A stretch of DNA of 37,818 nucleotides from Candidatus Gastranaerophilales bacterium (GCA_944326535.1 CALVEJ010000012.1:1-37818), one strand, 5' to 3'; shown: positions 24,042 through 33,104, counted from the first letter of the stretch. Numbers and translations are program-made. Notes: a model not told the origin generated them from the sequence alone.

Positions 24042-24680
24042 ATGAGAAAAATCCTGTCATTATTTTTGGTTTTTTTGTTTACAGTGAACTCGGCGCTGGC
24101 TTTCTCTGTTGATACAACAGGCTGGGCGGATAAGCCGGAGCTTGTCAGTGTTAGCGCATCTGAGATGGATTTGAAAAGTGATCTGAAAAATGATTTCAGA
24201 GTATTTCAAACTACAATTACAAACAATACGGATGCTGCGGTAGATGTAATTATACCTTCCAACAAAATAGCAAATGATTCGGTTGAAAAACTTATAGCCT
24301 CAGGACTGTCTTTTAAAGAACTCATGGCTGTTCCGGCACAGCTTGCAACGGACAGCTACAAAGAAGATGTCGGACAAGGTACTGTGGCAAAAGCTCACAA
24401 AAGCCTGATTTGTGTTCTTGCAACAGCAGGTGCTGTTGCTGCCGGTGCTGGATTTTTGGGAATGTACCCGCAGCAAAAAACAGAGGAGTTTTTTGCTCAT
24501 AAAAAAATGAGAAAAGAGTACAAAAAGATTTCAAAAAATGTTATTTGCGATTTGACATTGCCGCCTTTGGAACAGGCTGATGTGCTGCTTTTTGTTCCTA
24601 TTGATTATCAAAATCCGCTTCTTATAATCAATTCCAGAAACGATGCCAGTGACGTGTATACCGACTATCATCAGCTATAA
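24042..24680 (+). CDS. Secreted or membrane-anchored unknown protein
   Basis: The 212-residue protein starts with a clear signal peptide: two basic residues, a hydrophobic core (ILSLFLVFLFTVNSALA) and a likely cleavage after ALA at about residue 21. The mature part begins with a region rich in Asp/Ser/Val and has a hydrophobic Ala/Gly-rich segment (ICVLATAGAVAAGAGFLGMY, about 124-143) that may span the membrane. After it come basic residues and a compact beta-rich tail. No family is recognised. It is divergent from the DMT permease and convergent with ybaK, with the twin structured element in between. Confidence 0.7.
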   Translation: MRKILSLFLVFLFTVNSALAFSVDTTGWADKPELVSVSASEMDLKSDLKNDFRVFQTTITNNTDAAVDVIIPSNKIANDSVEKLIASGLSFKELMAVPAQLATDSYKEDVGQGTVAKAHKSLICVLATAGAVAAGAGFLGMYPQQKTEEFFAHKKMRKEYKKISKNVICDLTLPPLEQADVLLFVPIDYQNPLLIINSRNDASDVYTDYHQL

Positions 24681-24695
24681 TATTTAATCTAGTGT

Positions 24696-24890
24696 CGTCT
24701 TCCCGTCCATTAAGGCTTGACATTTAGTCAACCCTTAACGGAGTCCTTGCTTCGAGCCTTCGAAGCTCAAAGACTCACCTTTTCAATATGTCACTCCAAA
24801 AATTCGTTTACGTCTTCCTCTCATAAAACCTGACTTTTAGTCAGCTTTTATTCGGCAGAGTGCTCCTTGTTACGAATTTTTTTTCGAACA
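24696..24890. repeat. Twin structured element, two diverged copies
   Basis: Two units start with CGTCTTCC at 24696 and 24811 (115 nt apart). In each, a stem of 6 bp, a C-C mismatch and 5 bp closes a 5-nt loop. Copy 1: TTAAGG-C-TTGAC (24710-24721), ATTTA, GTCAA-C-CCTTAA (24727-24738). Copy 2: ATAAAA-C-CTGAC (24823-24834), TTTTA, GTCAG-C-TTTTAT (24840-24851). The paired bases differ between copies but still pair. A second hairpin follows each (24741-24776 and 24868-24890), after a shared TCCTTG. The element fills the gap between convergent genes. It lacks the T-tract of a terminator and has no coding frame. It may be a structured RNA, a 3'-UTR element or a REP-like repeat. Confidence 0.7.
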
Positions 24891-24893
24891 TAT

Positions 24894-25367
24894 TTATTGT
24901 GCACAAATATCTGCTGTTGTTACTTTTATGACTTTATTCAAGTCTGAAAAACTCAGCTCAACCTGATACCCTATTTTTCCTGCACTGAAAATTATACTGT
25001 CAAAACTTTGAGCAGAAGCATCCGCAATGGTAGGATAGACTTTTTTCATTCCTATGGGGGAGCAGCCTCCGTGGATATAGCCTGTTACTTTCAGCAGATC
25101 TTTTTGTTTTATCATTTCTACGGATTTTTCTCCTGCCGCATGGGCGGCTTTTTTCATATCAAGTTCTTTTGCCACGGGTATCATAAATACATGATATTCT
25201 CCGGATTTCCCCTGTGTTACCAGTGTTTTAAAAACCATGTCCGGATTTTGCCCCAAAGCAGCCGCAACATCTACACCGCTGATTGCATCCGTATCGGCAT
25301 AACAATAGTGTTTATATGAAATTTTGTTTTTGTCCAAAATCCGCATTACATTTGTTTTGTAATCCAT
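24894..25367 (-). CDS. ybaK: Cys-tRNA(Pro)/YbaK-type deacylase
   Basis: YbaK hydrolyses cysteine wrongly attached to tRNA-Pro, protecting proline codons. The 157 residues show the family layout: an N-terminal helix, VFKTLVTQG strand-loop, a central KAAHAAGEK segment with the conserved Lys/Ala, and the signature GGCSPIGMKK near residues 100-109. I prefer the ATG at 25367, which has GGAG 5-6 nt upstream, over an upstream in-frame start at 25409. It is a lone gene, divergent from tkt. Confidence 0.9.
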   Translation of the reverse strand: MDYKTNVMRILDKNKISYKHYCYADTDAISGVDVAAALGQNPDMVFKTLVTQGKSGEYHVFMIPVAKELDMKKAAHAAGEKSVEMIKQKDLLKVTGYIHGGCSPIGMKKVYPTIADASAQSFDSIIFSAGKIGYQVELSFSDLNKVIKVTTADICAQ

Positions 25368-25495
25368 TTTTTCTCCGGTTTTGTTATTACATATATAAAT
25401 ATAATACAAATTCTTTTTATATTCTGGTTTCTAAATAACAAAAAAAGTGGTATTATTTTGTATACACGCTTGATACACAAATAGGATACTCCCAA

Positions 25496-27490
25496 ATGAG
25501 TAATATAGAGGAAAAAACAGTTAATGCAATCAGAATTCTTGCTGCCGATGCTATTCAGAAAGCAAATTCAGGACATCCGGGGCTTCCTTTGGGGGCTGCA
25601 CCTATGGCATATGAATTGTGGGCAAAGCATTTAAAGTTTAATCCTAAAGACTCAAAGTGGATAAACAGGGACAGATTTATACTTTCTGCAGGTCATGGTT
25701 CTGCACTTTTGTATGCGCTCAATCATCTTTTTGGCTGCGGTTTGACTATTGAAGACATAAAGGACTTTAGACAGTTCGGTTCAAAAACTCCGGGACATCC
25801 TGAGTATGCACATACCCCTGCTGTTGAAGCAACAACTGGACCTTTGGGCGCAGGAATGGGCATGGCTGTCGGAATGGCAATGGCTCAAGCGCATCTGGCG
25901 AAAATTTTTAACAAACTCGAATATCCTATTTTTGACAATTATACGTATGTTCTGGGCGGTGACGGATGTATGATGGAAGGTATTTCTTCGGAAGCATTCT
26001 CTTTTGCCGGCACTCTGGGTTTGGACAAATTAATAGTATTTTATGACAGCAACAAAATTTCCATAGAAGGTGATACGGATATAACATTCTGTGAAAATGT
26101 AGAAGAAAGAATGAAAGCGTTTGGTTTCCAGGTTTTGACTGTTGAAGACGGAAATGACCTGGCGGCAATCGGTAAAGCGATAGAAGAAGCAAAAGCGGAA
26201 AAAGAAAAACCTTCATTTATTACGGTTAAAACAAAAATAGGATACGGCTGTCCTGCAAAACAAGGCAAGGCATGCGCTCACGGCGAGCCTCTCGGGGTTG
26301 AAAATGTTGAAGAGCTGAGAAAAACTCTCGGATGGCAGTGCCGGGATCCTTTCTGTGTTGATAAAGATGTATATGACCATTGCTGTGAACTTACAAAGAA
26401 AAATATCTTAGCTTATGAAAAGTGGAATTGTCTTTTTGATGAATACTGTAAAAAGTATCCTGAAATGAAAAAGCTGTGGGATAAGTATTTTTCTGACATT
26501 GATGCTCAAAAATTGCTGGATGACAAAGATTTTTGGACTTTTGAAAACAAACCGGCAGCAACAAGGGCTTCGTCCGGGGAGCTTATTAACAGACTTAAAG
26601 ATATAATGCCCAATATCATTGGCGGAAGCGCTGATCTCGGACCTTCAAACAAATCGGAAATCAAAGGCGGCGGTGATTTTACAAAAGAAACTCCGCAAGG
26701 TCGTAATATACACTATGGTGTCAGGGAACAGGCAATGGCTGCAATCGCCAACGGAATTGCTTTGTATGGAGGTTTAAAAAATTACGTTGCTACATTTTTT
26801 GTATTCAGTGATTATTTAAAACCGATGGCAAGGTTGTCTGCTTTGATGGAATTACCGGTTACTTATATCTTTACGCATGACAGTATCGGTGTCGGTGAAG
26901 ACGGACCAACTCACGAACCAGTTGAGCAGCTGGCGATGTTTCGTTCAACGCCAAACTTTGTGGTTTATCGACCGGCCGATGCAATAGAAACCGCTGCCGG
27001 GTGGTATACTGCCGTGACCAGCAAAAAAACACCGACGGCACTTGTTTTAACAAGACAGAATATAAATCAAATTGATACGGATATAAAAAGACGTGACGGC
27101 GCTTTAAAAGGAGCATATGTTATATCAAAAGAGAAAAAATCCTCTCCCGATGTGATTATCATAGCCACGGGTTCTGAAGTTGAACTTGCTATCAAGGCAC
27201 AATCAGCGTTGAGAGAAGAAAATATTGATGCACGTGTTGTAAGTATGCCGTCTATGGTGATATTTGACAAACAAACTCGGGAATACAAAGAATCCGTTCT
27301 GCCGAATTCCGTAAGAAAAAGAGTTGCGATAGAGGCATTGTCCGGCTTTGGATGGGAAAAGTATATCGGTTTGGATGGCGCAATGTTGACAATGGACCGA
27401 TTTGGCGCATCTGCTCCGGCAAAGGTGCTTTTTGAAAAATTCGGTTTTACTGTTGAAAATGTAGTAAAAACGGTAAAATCTATACTGTAG
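25496..27490 (+). CDS. tkt: Transketolase
   Basis: The thiamine-diphosphate enzyme moves two-carbon units between sugar phosphates in the pentose phosphate pathway. The 664-residue length is standard. The N-terminal SGHPGLPLGAAPMAYELW, the GDGCMMEG...N thiamine/metal motif (GDG at about 157), ATFFVFSDYLKPMARLSALM and the substrate-binding THDSIGVGEDGPTHEPVEQL are all complete, followed by the C-terminal domain. TAGGAT at 25482-25487 could be a -10 (TTGTAT 18 nt upstream) or provide a weak ribosome binding site. It overlaps the convergent HD-domain gene by 11 nt. Confidence 0.97.
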   Translation: MSNIEEKTVNAIRILAADAIQKANSGHPGLPLGAAPMAYELWAKHLKFNPKDSKWINRDRFILSAGHGSALLYALNHLFGCGLTIEDIKDFRQFGSKTPGHPEYAHTPAVEATTGPLGAGMGMAVGMAMAQAHLAKIFNKLEYPIFDNYTYVLGGDGCMMEGISSEAFSFAGTLGLDKLIVFYDSNKISIEGDTDITFCENVEERMKAFGFQVLTVEDGNDLAAIGKAIEEAKAEKEKPSFITVKTKIGYGCPAKQGKACAHGEPLGVENVEELRKTLGWQCRDPFCVDKDVYDHCCELTKKNILAYEKWNCLFDEYCKKYPEMKKLWDKYFSDIDAQKLLDDKDFWTFENKPAATRASSGELINRLKDIMPNIIGGSADLGPSNKSEIKGGGDFTKETPQGRNIHYGVREQAMAAIANGIALYGGLKNYVATFFVFSDYLKPMARLSALMELPVTYIFTHDSIGVGEDGPTHEPVEQLAMFRSTPNFVVYRPADAIETAAGWYTAVTSKKTPTALVLTRQNINQIDTDIKRRDGALKGAYVISKEKKSSPDVIIIATGSEVELAIKAQSALREENIDARVVSMPSMVIFDKQTREYKESVLPNSVRKRVAIEALSGFGWEKYIGLDGAMLTMDRFGASAPAKVLFEKFGFTVENVVKTVKSIL

Positions 27491-28865
27491 TGCCCGTAAT
27501 ATGGCTGTACGTACTCAAGGCAAATTTATCGGTCATCCCTGAGATATAATCAACAACTGCTTGTTGATAGTCTTTTGGGTTTTCTAAATGATAGACGATT
27601 TCGTTTTTTTGCTCAGGTTTTCTGCATTTGTTTTCGGAGTATGTTACAAGCCAGTCTCTAAAATTATTGATGTATTTGTCATTTACTGGCAGATAGTCAA
27701 TTGTTTGGCTGCCTCTGTACATTGATGAATAATAATTAAATATTGTATTCAGGACTTTTTCACATTTTTCTTTTGAAATACTTCTGATATCATTTCTGTA
27801 GTAGATGTTTTCTGTATTATATTTTTTCACGGCATCCATAATTTTTGAAACCGGTTCTGAAAATCTTATACCCTTTACCAAAGACGAATTCTGTATAATG
27901 TCATTTATAAAAAGATTTGTTAGTGTAGTATTGTTTACTTCATCATCAAAATCGGGTTTTATTGATTGTACGAGTGTTTTTAATTCCTGCAGATTTTTTT
28001 GTGTAAGTACACCAATCCTGACAGCGTCTTCTATGTCTCTTCCGAGATATGCAATTTTGTCGGAAATTTTTACAACAATTCCTTCCCAGGTATAAGGCTG
28101 GACTTCTGCAGGCTTTTGAAGACTGTTTAAATCTATAAACTCTTTTCTCGGTCTGAGTCCGTTTTCGTCAACTTCTCCGCAGTGGTTTATTATACCGTCA
28201 CGAACCGCATAGGTAAGGTTCATATTGCGTATATTACCTTTTGAATCATGATACAGGCTGAATTTTTCAACCATTCTAAGTCCGTTTTTCTCATGCCAGA
28301 ATGTGGGAAGCCCGTTTGCCTGTGTAATTTTCTTGAGTACTCTTTCTCCGTCATGACCAAAAGGCGCATGCCCGATATCATGCCCCTGTGCAATTGCTTC
28401 AGCCAGTTCTTCATTGAGCCCGAGCTGTTTTGAAATAGTTCTGGCTGTGTCTACAACCTGAAGAACATGAGAGCTTCGTGTTGAGACCATATCATTTTCC
28501 GGTACCGGAAAAACCTGAGTTTTGTATCTCAAACGGTCATATGCCTCGGAGTTCATGATACGGTTTTTGTCCCTGTCAAAAGGTGTTCTCCAATCCTGAT
28601 GGCTGTCTTCAAGCTGAAATTGTCTTGAAATTGCATTTTGCCAGTTGGGATTTGATTCGGTCATTGCTGCGGTTTTAAAAAGCTGCATTCTTGGAAGAAG
28701 TGCAGCTTTGAAATTCGGAATAAAACGATAATCTATAGATATGACGGAAGTATTGAAAGTATTCTGTATTATATCGTTTTTCAAAACACTGTCTTTCTTC
28801 GCAGTATCAGGCGTTGCGGCGTAGTGTTTTGCGGAAAAATTAATGTTTGTTATCGGTGAGAGCAT
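27480..28865 (-). CDS. dGTPase-like HD-domain triphosphohydrolase, extended N-terminus
   Basis: The body matches deoxynucleoside triphosphate triphosphohydrolases, which cut dNTPs to nucleosides and triphosphate: RTPFDRDKNRIMNSEAYDRL (93-112), metal-binding SSHVLQVV (H133), GHDIGHAPFGHDGE (H162, D163, H166, H171) and INHCGE. A 90-residue N-terminal extension not seen in typical Dgt starts LSPITNINFSAKHYAA, with the [S/N]FxA segment. The insert may regulate or target the enzyme. dNTP specificity is unknown. A TATAAA -10 ends 6 nt before the ATG. It overlaps the end of tkt. Confidence 0.85.
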   Translation of the reverse strand: MLSPITNINFSAKHYAATPDTAKKDSVLKNDIIQNTFNTSVISIDYRFIPNFKAALLPRMQLFKTAAMTESNPNWQNAISRQFQLEDSHQDWRTPFDRDKNRIMNSEAYDRLRYKTQVFPVPENDMVSTRSSHVLQVVDTARTISKQLGLNEELAEAIAQGHDIGHAPFGHDGERVLKKITQANGLPTFWHEKNGLRMVEKFSLYHDSKGNIRNMNLTYAVRDGIINHCGEVDENGLRPRKEFIDLNSLQKPAEVQPYTWEGIVVKISDKIAYLGRDIEDAVRIGVLTQKNLQELKTLVQSIKPDFDDEVNNTTLTNLFINDIIQNSSLVKGIRFSEPVSKIMDAVKKYNTENIYYRNDIRSISKEKCEKVLNTIFNYYSSMYRGSQTIDYLPVNDKYINNFRDWLVTYSENKCRKPEQKNEIVYHLENPKDYQQAVVDYISGMTDKFALSTYSHITGTTV

Positions 28866-29014
28866 AATCTATTTATAGCAGTTAATTTTTTTGTTTAAAA
28901 CAGATTATGAATTTTTTGTAACCTTTGCATAAAAAATCCCGTAATTTCTTTGCAATACTTGGAAAAAGTTGCTATATTGATATAGCTATAATTCAGGTAG
29001 AATATGGAGAAAAA

Positions 29015-30208
29015 ATGCTTTCATTGGAAAAAATAATAATTGCGGCAAATACACTCAAAGAAGTTATAAGAAAAACGGACTTGATATATTCGCAGGCTCT
29101 TTCCAAAAATAATGAAATATATTTGAAAGCGGAAAATCTTCAGGTTACCGGTTCATTCAAAGTCAGGGGTGCATATGTAAAAGTTGCATCTTTGTCTGAC
29201 GAACAGAAAGCAAAAGGTATTATCGCCTGTTCTGCTGGAAATCATGCGCAGGGTGTTGCTCTTGCTGCTCAAAAAAGCGGAATAAAATCTACAATTTTTA
29301 TTCCCAGCACTGCTCCTATTTCAAAAATTGAGGCGACAAGAAAATACGGAGCACAAATAGAGCTGGTTGACGGTGTCTATGATGATGCATATAATGCTGC
29401 GTGTAAGTTCCAAAAAGAGACAGGAGCTGAGTTTATACATCCGTTCGATGATGAAGATGTTATTGCCGGTCAGGGTACGATTGCGCTTGAACTTTTGGAG
29501 CAACTTCCCGATATTGATGCGGTAATTGTTCCTATTGGCGGCGGCGGATTGATCTCTGGTATAGCTTATACAATAAAAACCTTAAAACCTTCATGCAAGG
29601 TCTACGGTGTTCAGGCAGAGGGTGCCGCAAGCATGTTTCACTCGTTTGAAGTGAACAAGCGTGAAGAACTGCCAAAAGTTTCGACTTTTGCTGACGGAAC
29701 GGCGGTAAAAATGCCTGGGGTGCATACTTTTGAGCTCTGTCAAAAATATGTGGATAAAATTGTTACTGTCAGTGATGATGAAATTGCAACGGCAATACTT
29801 ACTCTTATGGAGTCACAGAAACTTGTTGCTGAAGGGGCGGGAGCATTGAGTGTAGCGGCTGCGTTGTTCAAAAAACTGCCGATAGAAGACAAAAAAGTTG
29901 TTTGTGTTGTTTCCGGAGGAAATATTGATGTAAATATTCTTTCAAGAGTGATAAACAGAGGACTTTTAAAGTCGGGCAGATTGTCTGATTTGACTATAGA
30001 AATGCTGGACAAACCGGGTCAGCTTAAAGAGGTTTCTCAAATTATTGCTGATTTGGGTGCAAATGTTATTCGTGTCCGTCATAATCAAGGCGGTGAAGGC
30101 ACGGATATAAACGATTGCTATTTGAAAATATCTATGGAAACGAAAAATCTTAGACATTTTTGTGAAATAAAACAGGCATTGAGCAAAGCCGGATACAGGC
30201 TTTCATAA
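29015..30208 (+). CDS. ilvA: Threonine dehydratase with ACT domain
   Basis: This PLP enzyme converts threonine to 2-oxobutanoate and ammonia, feeding isoleucine synthesis or catabolism. The 397 residues show the PLP-lysine motif (TGSFKVRGAY, near residue 40), the SAGNHAQGVA loop, the PIGGGGLISGIAY glycine loop for the cofactor phosphate, and VVSGGNID. The last 70 residues form one ACT-type regulatory domain (LTIEMLDKPGQLKEV). A single short ACT domain is the form typical of ~400-residue enzymes. ATG 29015 is chosen because GGAG lies 5 nt upstream; an upstream TTG adds 30 non-family residues. Confidence 0.93.
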   Translation: MLSLEKIIIAANTLKEVIRKTDLIYSQALSKNNEIYLKAENLQVTGSFKVRGAYVKVASLSDEQKAKGIIACSAGNHAQGVALAAQKSGIKSTIFIPSTAPISKIEATRKYGAQIELVDGVYDDAYNAACKFQKETGAEFIHPFDDEDVIAGQGTIALELLEQLPDIDAVIVPIGGGGLISGIAYTIKTLKPSCKVYGVQAEGAASMFHSFEVNKREELPKVSTFADGTAVKMPGVHTFELCQKYVDKIVTVSDDEIATAILTLMESQKLVAEGAGALSVAAALFKKLPIEDKKVVCVVSGGNIDVNILSRVINRGLLKSGRLSDLTIEMLDKPGQLKEVSQIIADLGANVIRVRHNQGGEGTDINDCYLKISMETKNLRHFCEIKQALSKAGYRLS

Positions 30209-30230
30209 AACATAAAAGAGGTGAATGGTT

Positions 30231-30605
30231 ATGAAAAAAATAATATTAACAGACAAGGCGCCGGCGCCTATAGGCCCGTATTCACAGGCATATTTGTGCG
30301 AAAATACGCTTTACTGTTCGGGGCAGATTGCGATTGAACCAAAAACCGGAGAGTTTTTAAACGGTAATATTGAGGAGCAAACTGAAAAAGTAATTTCAAA
30401 TATTTCAGAGCTTTTAACCGCTGCCGGTTTTGGTTTTGAAGATGTTGTAAAAACAACCTGCTTTCTGGCTGACATGGATGATTTTGTCAGGTTTAATGAG
30501 GTTTATGCAAGATATTTTGTCTCAAAACCCGCAAGGTCATGTGTCGCAGCAAAACAATTGCCGAAAAATGCTCTTGTTGAAATAGAAATTGTGGCAATAA
30601 AATAA
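30231..30605 (+). CDS. ridA: RidA-family enamine/imine deaminase
   Basis: RidA hydrolyses the reactive 2-aminoacrylate and related enamines that PLP enzymes such as threonine dehydratase release. The 124 residues carry the family pattern: APAPIGPYSQAY at the N-terminus, YCSGQIAIEP, the TEKVISNISELLTAAG helix, and the substrate-binding Arg in KPARSCVAAKQLP. It directly follows ilvA, an exact functional match of maker and cleaner. I choose ATG 30231 because AGAGGTG is 7 nt upstream; the ATG at 30225 is too close to it. Confidence 0.95.
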   Translation: MKKIILTDKAPAPIGPYSQAYLCENTLYCSGQIAIEPKTGEFLNGNIEEQTEKVISNISELLTAAGFGFEDVVKTTCFLADMDDFVRFNEVYARYFVSKPARSCVAAKQLPKNALVEIEIVAIK

Positions 30606-30823
30606 AATTTGATAATAATAATCAATTGTTTGTTTTTTCTTAACAATAATTTACATGGCTAAAATCCTCTGTGAGCTGGCTTCTTGGCCTAATTTGTTTT
30701 TTTCTTGTAACAAAAAATTTGACATTAAGGCAAAAAAAAACGCAATTTTTATTTTGTTCAAATTTTATTTAATTTATCCAGTGTAGAAAAATTACAACTT
30801 ATTTAAATAGGAGTAGGACATAA

Positions 30824-33001
30824 ATGGAAGTCAATCGTATTAACTTGGAACAGAACATTCGTTCTCAAAAAAGTGGAAAAAAATCCCCGAAAAATGTAGA
30901 ATCAACAAATCAGCAGGTTAACGAAGCTGATGTAAAGAAAAATAGCAAAGCATGGGCGGCATATACAGCAGCTTTGCTTGCTTTAGGTGCAATGCCAGCA
31001 ACTACCAGCTGTGTTCAACAGGAACAATATACAAACGTAAATTTTGATCAGGAAGAACTTAAAAACTTGATTAAACAGATGATTGCAAATCAACAGCAAA
31101 TGATTGAATTGATGCAGCAAAATAATGAGAATAATAAAGAGCAAATTGAATTGTTAAAGAATATTCAAGATGTATTAAACAAAATTAACGATGGTGTTAT
31201 TGATATTAATGAAGGTTTGACAACGATTACTGCTCTTATTCAAGATTCAAACAGCTTTGACCAGGAATTTTTGGATAAAATTGACCAGATTATCCAAGGT
31301 CAAGGCACAGAAAACGAAAAATTGCAGCAGATATTAGAAGAAAATCAAAAACAAACTGCATTTTTATCTAACATTCAGCCTTATATTGAATCAATAGCAA
31401 ATATCAATCAGGGTATTGCAGACAAATTGGATGAATTCTATCAGGCATTTTTGGATGGTGAACTCTCTCACTCAGATTTTATGCAAAAATTGCTTGATGC
31501 TGTTAATAAAAATACAGGTGTTTCTGAAGACATTCTTGCTGCGGTCAATGAACTGAAAGCATCTTATGAAGCAGGACACATTGAAGAAGCTGATTTGCTT
31601 AAACAAATTGCTCAATTGCTGGCAAGCATTGACGGAAAGATGGATGCTGTTATTGATGCTCTCAACAATATCAATGAAAGCATTATCAGACATTCAAACA
31701 GAGTTGAAGAAAATCATAATGAAACAATGGATGCATTAACAAATATTGGTTCAACAATTGAAAACGGATTTGGCATTACTCAGTCTCAGCTGAACGAGTT
31801 GATTCAGCTCAACAGAGAGGGCAATCAAAATGTTGTAGACCTGATGGTTGATCTTGATGAAATGAAAGATATTCTGAATCAGATTAAAAACGGCGAAGGC
31901 AACATGAGACTCGAAGAGTTGATTACAAAATACGGCGATATCATGGACGGCAGATTCCAGGAAGTCCTTGATAAATTAAACGGCGGGTTGGATATCAATG
32001 ATGATGATCTCAATGCTCTTATCATTGCAATCAACAATTCTAAAAATGATTTGTCAAAAATCCAGGAAGATATGGGTACAATTATAGCATTGTTACAAAA
32101 TGCTCAAGAAGCCGGTATTTCTTCTGAAGATTTGCAGGTTATCGTAGATGCAATTAACAATCTCCAAAATTCAAACGAGCAAGGTAATGATGCTGTTCAG
32201 GCTAATTTACAAGATATTCTTGAACGTTTGGCAAGCATTGACGGAATGGTAAGTGTAATCTCTGAAACACAGGGACAAATTTTGAACAGCTTGAACAGAT
32301 ACGGTGCTGTTGCTACAGTTGCATTTGAAGAAATAACTCAAGGTATTGAAGATTTGGCAAACGGTCAAATTACATATGAAGATGCTCAGGACTTGCTGGC
32401 AGACTTCAGAACAGCAGCAAATCAGGCATTGAGCTATCAATCTCAGGCAGTTGAATTACTTCAGGCTCTCTTGAATTCTCAAGGTGCCGGTGAAGACGGA
32501 TTGACTCTTGAACAAATCGATGAACTTATCAACAATAATGATACATTTAATCAAATCAAAGATTTGCTTGGTGATTTGAATGTTGACAGAGTTACAAATG
32601 AAACATTGAATCAGGCTTTATCTTCTCACCAGACTGACCTGAGTAAAGTTCAGGAAGATATGGGTACTATCATTGCTCTTCTCCAAAACTTACAAATGGG
32701 CGATGTTACTATTGATACAAGCACTCTTGAAGCAACTATCAATGAACTCGTCTCTGCAGTAGAGAATCAGGGTGTAACATCTAACTCATCGATGAGAGAA
32801 GTTATTTCTCTTCTTAACAACTTAATTCAAATGATACAGGATCAACAAGAACCAACTGATCCGTCAACAAGAATGATGAGCTTGACAGCTATGAATGATG
32901 AATCAAGATTCCCTGCAAAATATGGTTATGCTGACGGACCAACAATCCATTTCTTTGATGCATATTCAAGATTGGCAGCTTCAGAAAAATACAATGCATA
33001 G
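30824..33001 (+). CDS. Long coiled-coil protein with internal signal-like segment
   Basis: This 725-residue protein of unknown family starts with about 42 polar residues, then an Ala/Leu-rich segment (AWAAYTAALLALGAM, 43-57) ending ATTSC (C63), like a lipoprotein signal placed too far inside. The rest is almost pure Gln/Asn/Glu-rich helix with heptad hydrophobics. A 17-residue block, LSKIQEDMGTIIALLQN (410-426), recurs as LSKVQEDMGTIIALLQN (606-622), with a weaker TTITALIQ at about 131. Cell-surface anchoring is the inference. GGAGTAGGA lies upstream of the ATG. The 218-nt upstream gap contains TTGACA at 30719. It is a single-gene unit ending at a strong terminator. Confidence 0.65.
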   Translation: MEVNRINLEQNIRSQKSGKKSPKNVESTNQQVNEADVKKNSKAWAAYTAALLALGAMPATTSCVQQEQYTNVNFDQEELKNLIKQMIANQQQMIELMQQNNENNKEQIELLKNIQDVLNKINDGVIDINEGLTTITALIQDSNSFDQEFLDKIDQIIQGQGTENEKLQQILEENQKQTAFLSNIQPYIESIANINQGIADKLDEFYQAFLDGELSHSDFMQKLLDAVNKNTGVSEDILAAVNELKASYEAGHIEEADLLKQIAQLLASIDGKMDAVIDALNNINESIIRHSNRVEENHNETMDALTNIGSTIENGFGITQSQLNELIQLNREGNQNVVDLMVDLDEMKDILNQIKNGEGNMRLEELITKYGDIMDGRFQEVLDKLNGGLDINDDDLNALIIAINNSKNDLSKIQEDMGTIIALLQNAQEAGISSEDLQVIVDAINNLQNSNEQGNDAVQANLQDILERLASIDGMVSVISETQGQILNSLNRYGAVATVAFEEITQGIEDLANGQITYEDAQDLLADFRTAANQALSYQSQAVELLQALLNSQGAGEDGLTLEQIDELINNNDTFNQIKDLLGDLNVDRVTNETLNQALSSHQTDLSKVQEDMGTIIALLQNLQMGDVTIDTSTLEATINELVSAVENQGVTSNSSMREVISLLNNLIQMIQDQQEPTDPSTRMMSLTAMNDESRFPAKYGYADGPTIHFFDAYSRLAASEKYNA

Positions 33002-33039
33002 TTCATAAAATAACCTTTCTACTTTTGTTAATATGAACA

Positions 33040-33072
33040 AAAATGCACCTGAGATATTCTCAGGTGCATTTT
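33040..33072 (+). terminator. Strong terminator of the coiled-coil gene
   Basis: AAAATGCACCTGAGA and TCTCAGGTGCATTTT form a perfect 15-bp stem with loop TAT, 39 nt after the stop codon. Four T end the stem and more T-rich bases follow. Confidence 0.85.
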
Positions 33073-33104
33073 CTAATTTCTTACATTTTTTCAAGTTCAG
33101 TTCT

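Noticed and set aside
24042-24894. Twin hairpins as an ordinary bidirectional terminator
   Set aside because: Neither main stem is followed by a T-tract, and a simple terminator would not need two similarly organised two-hairpin units.
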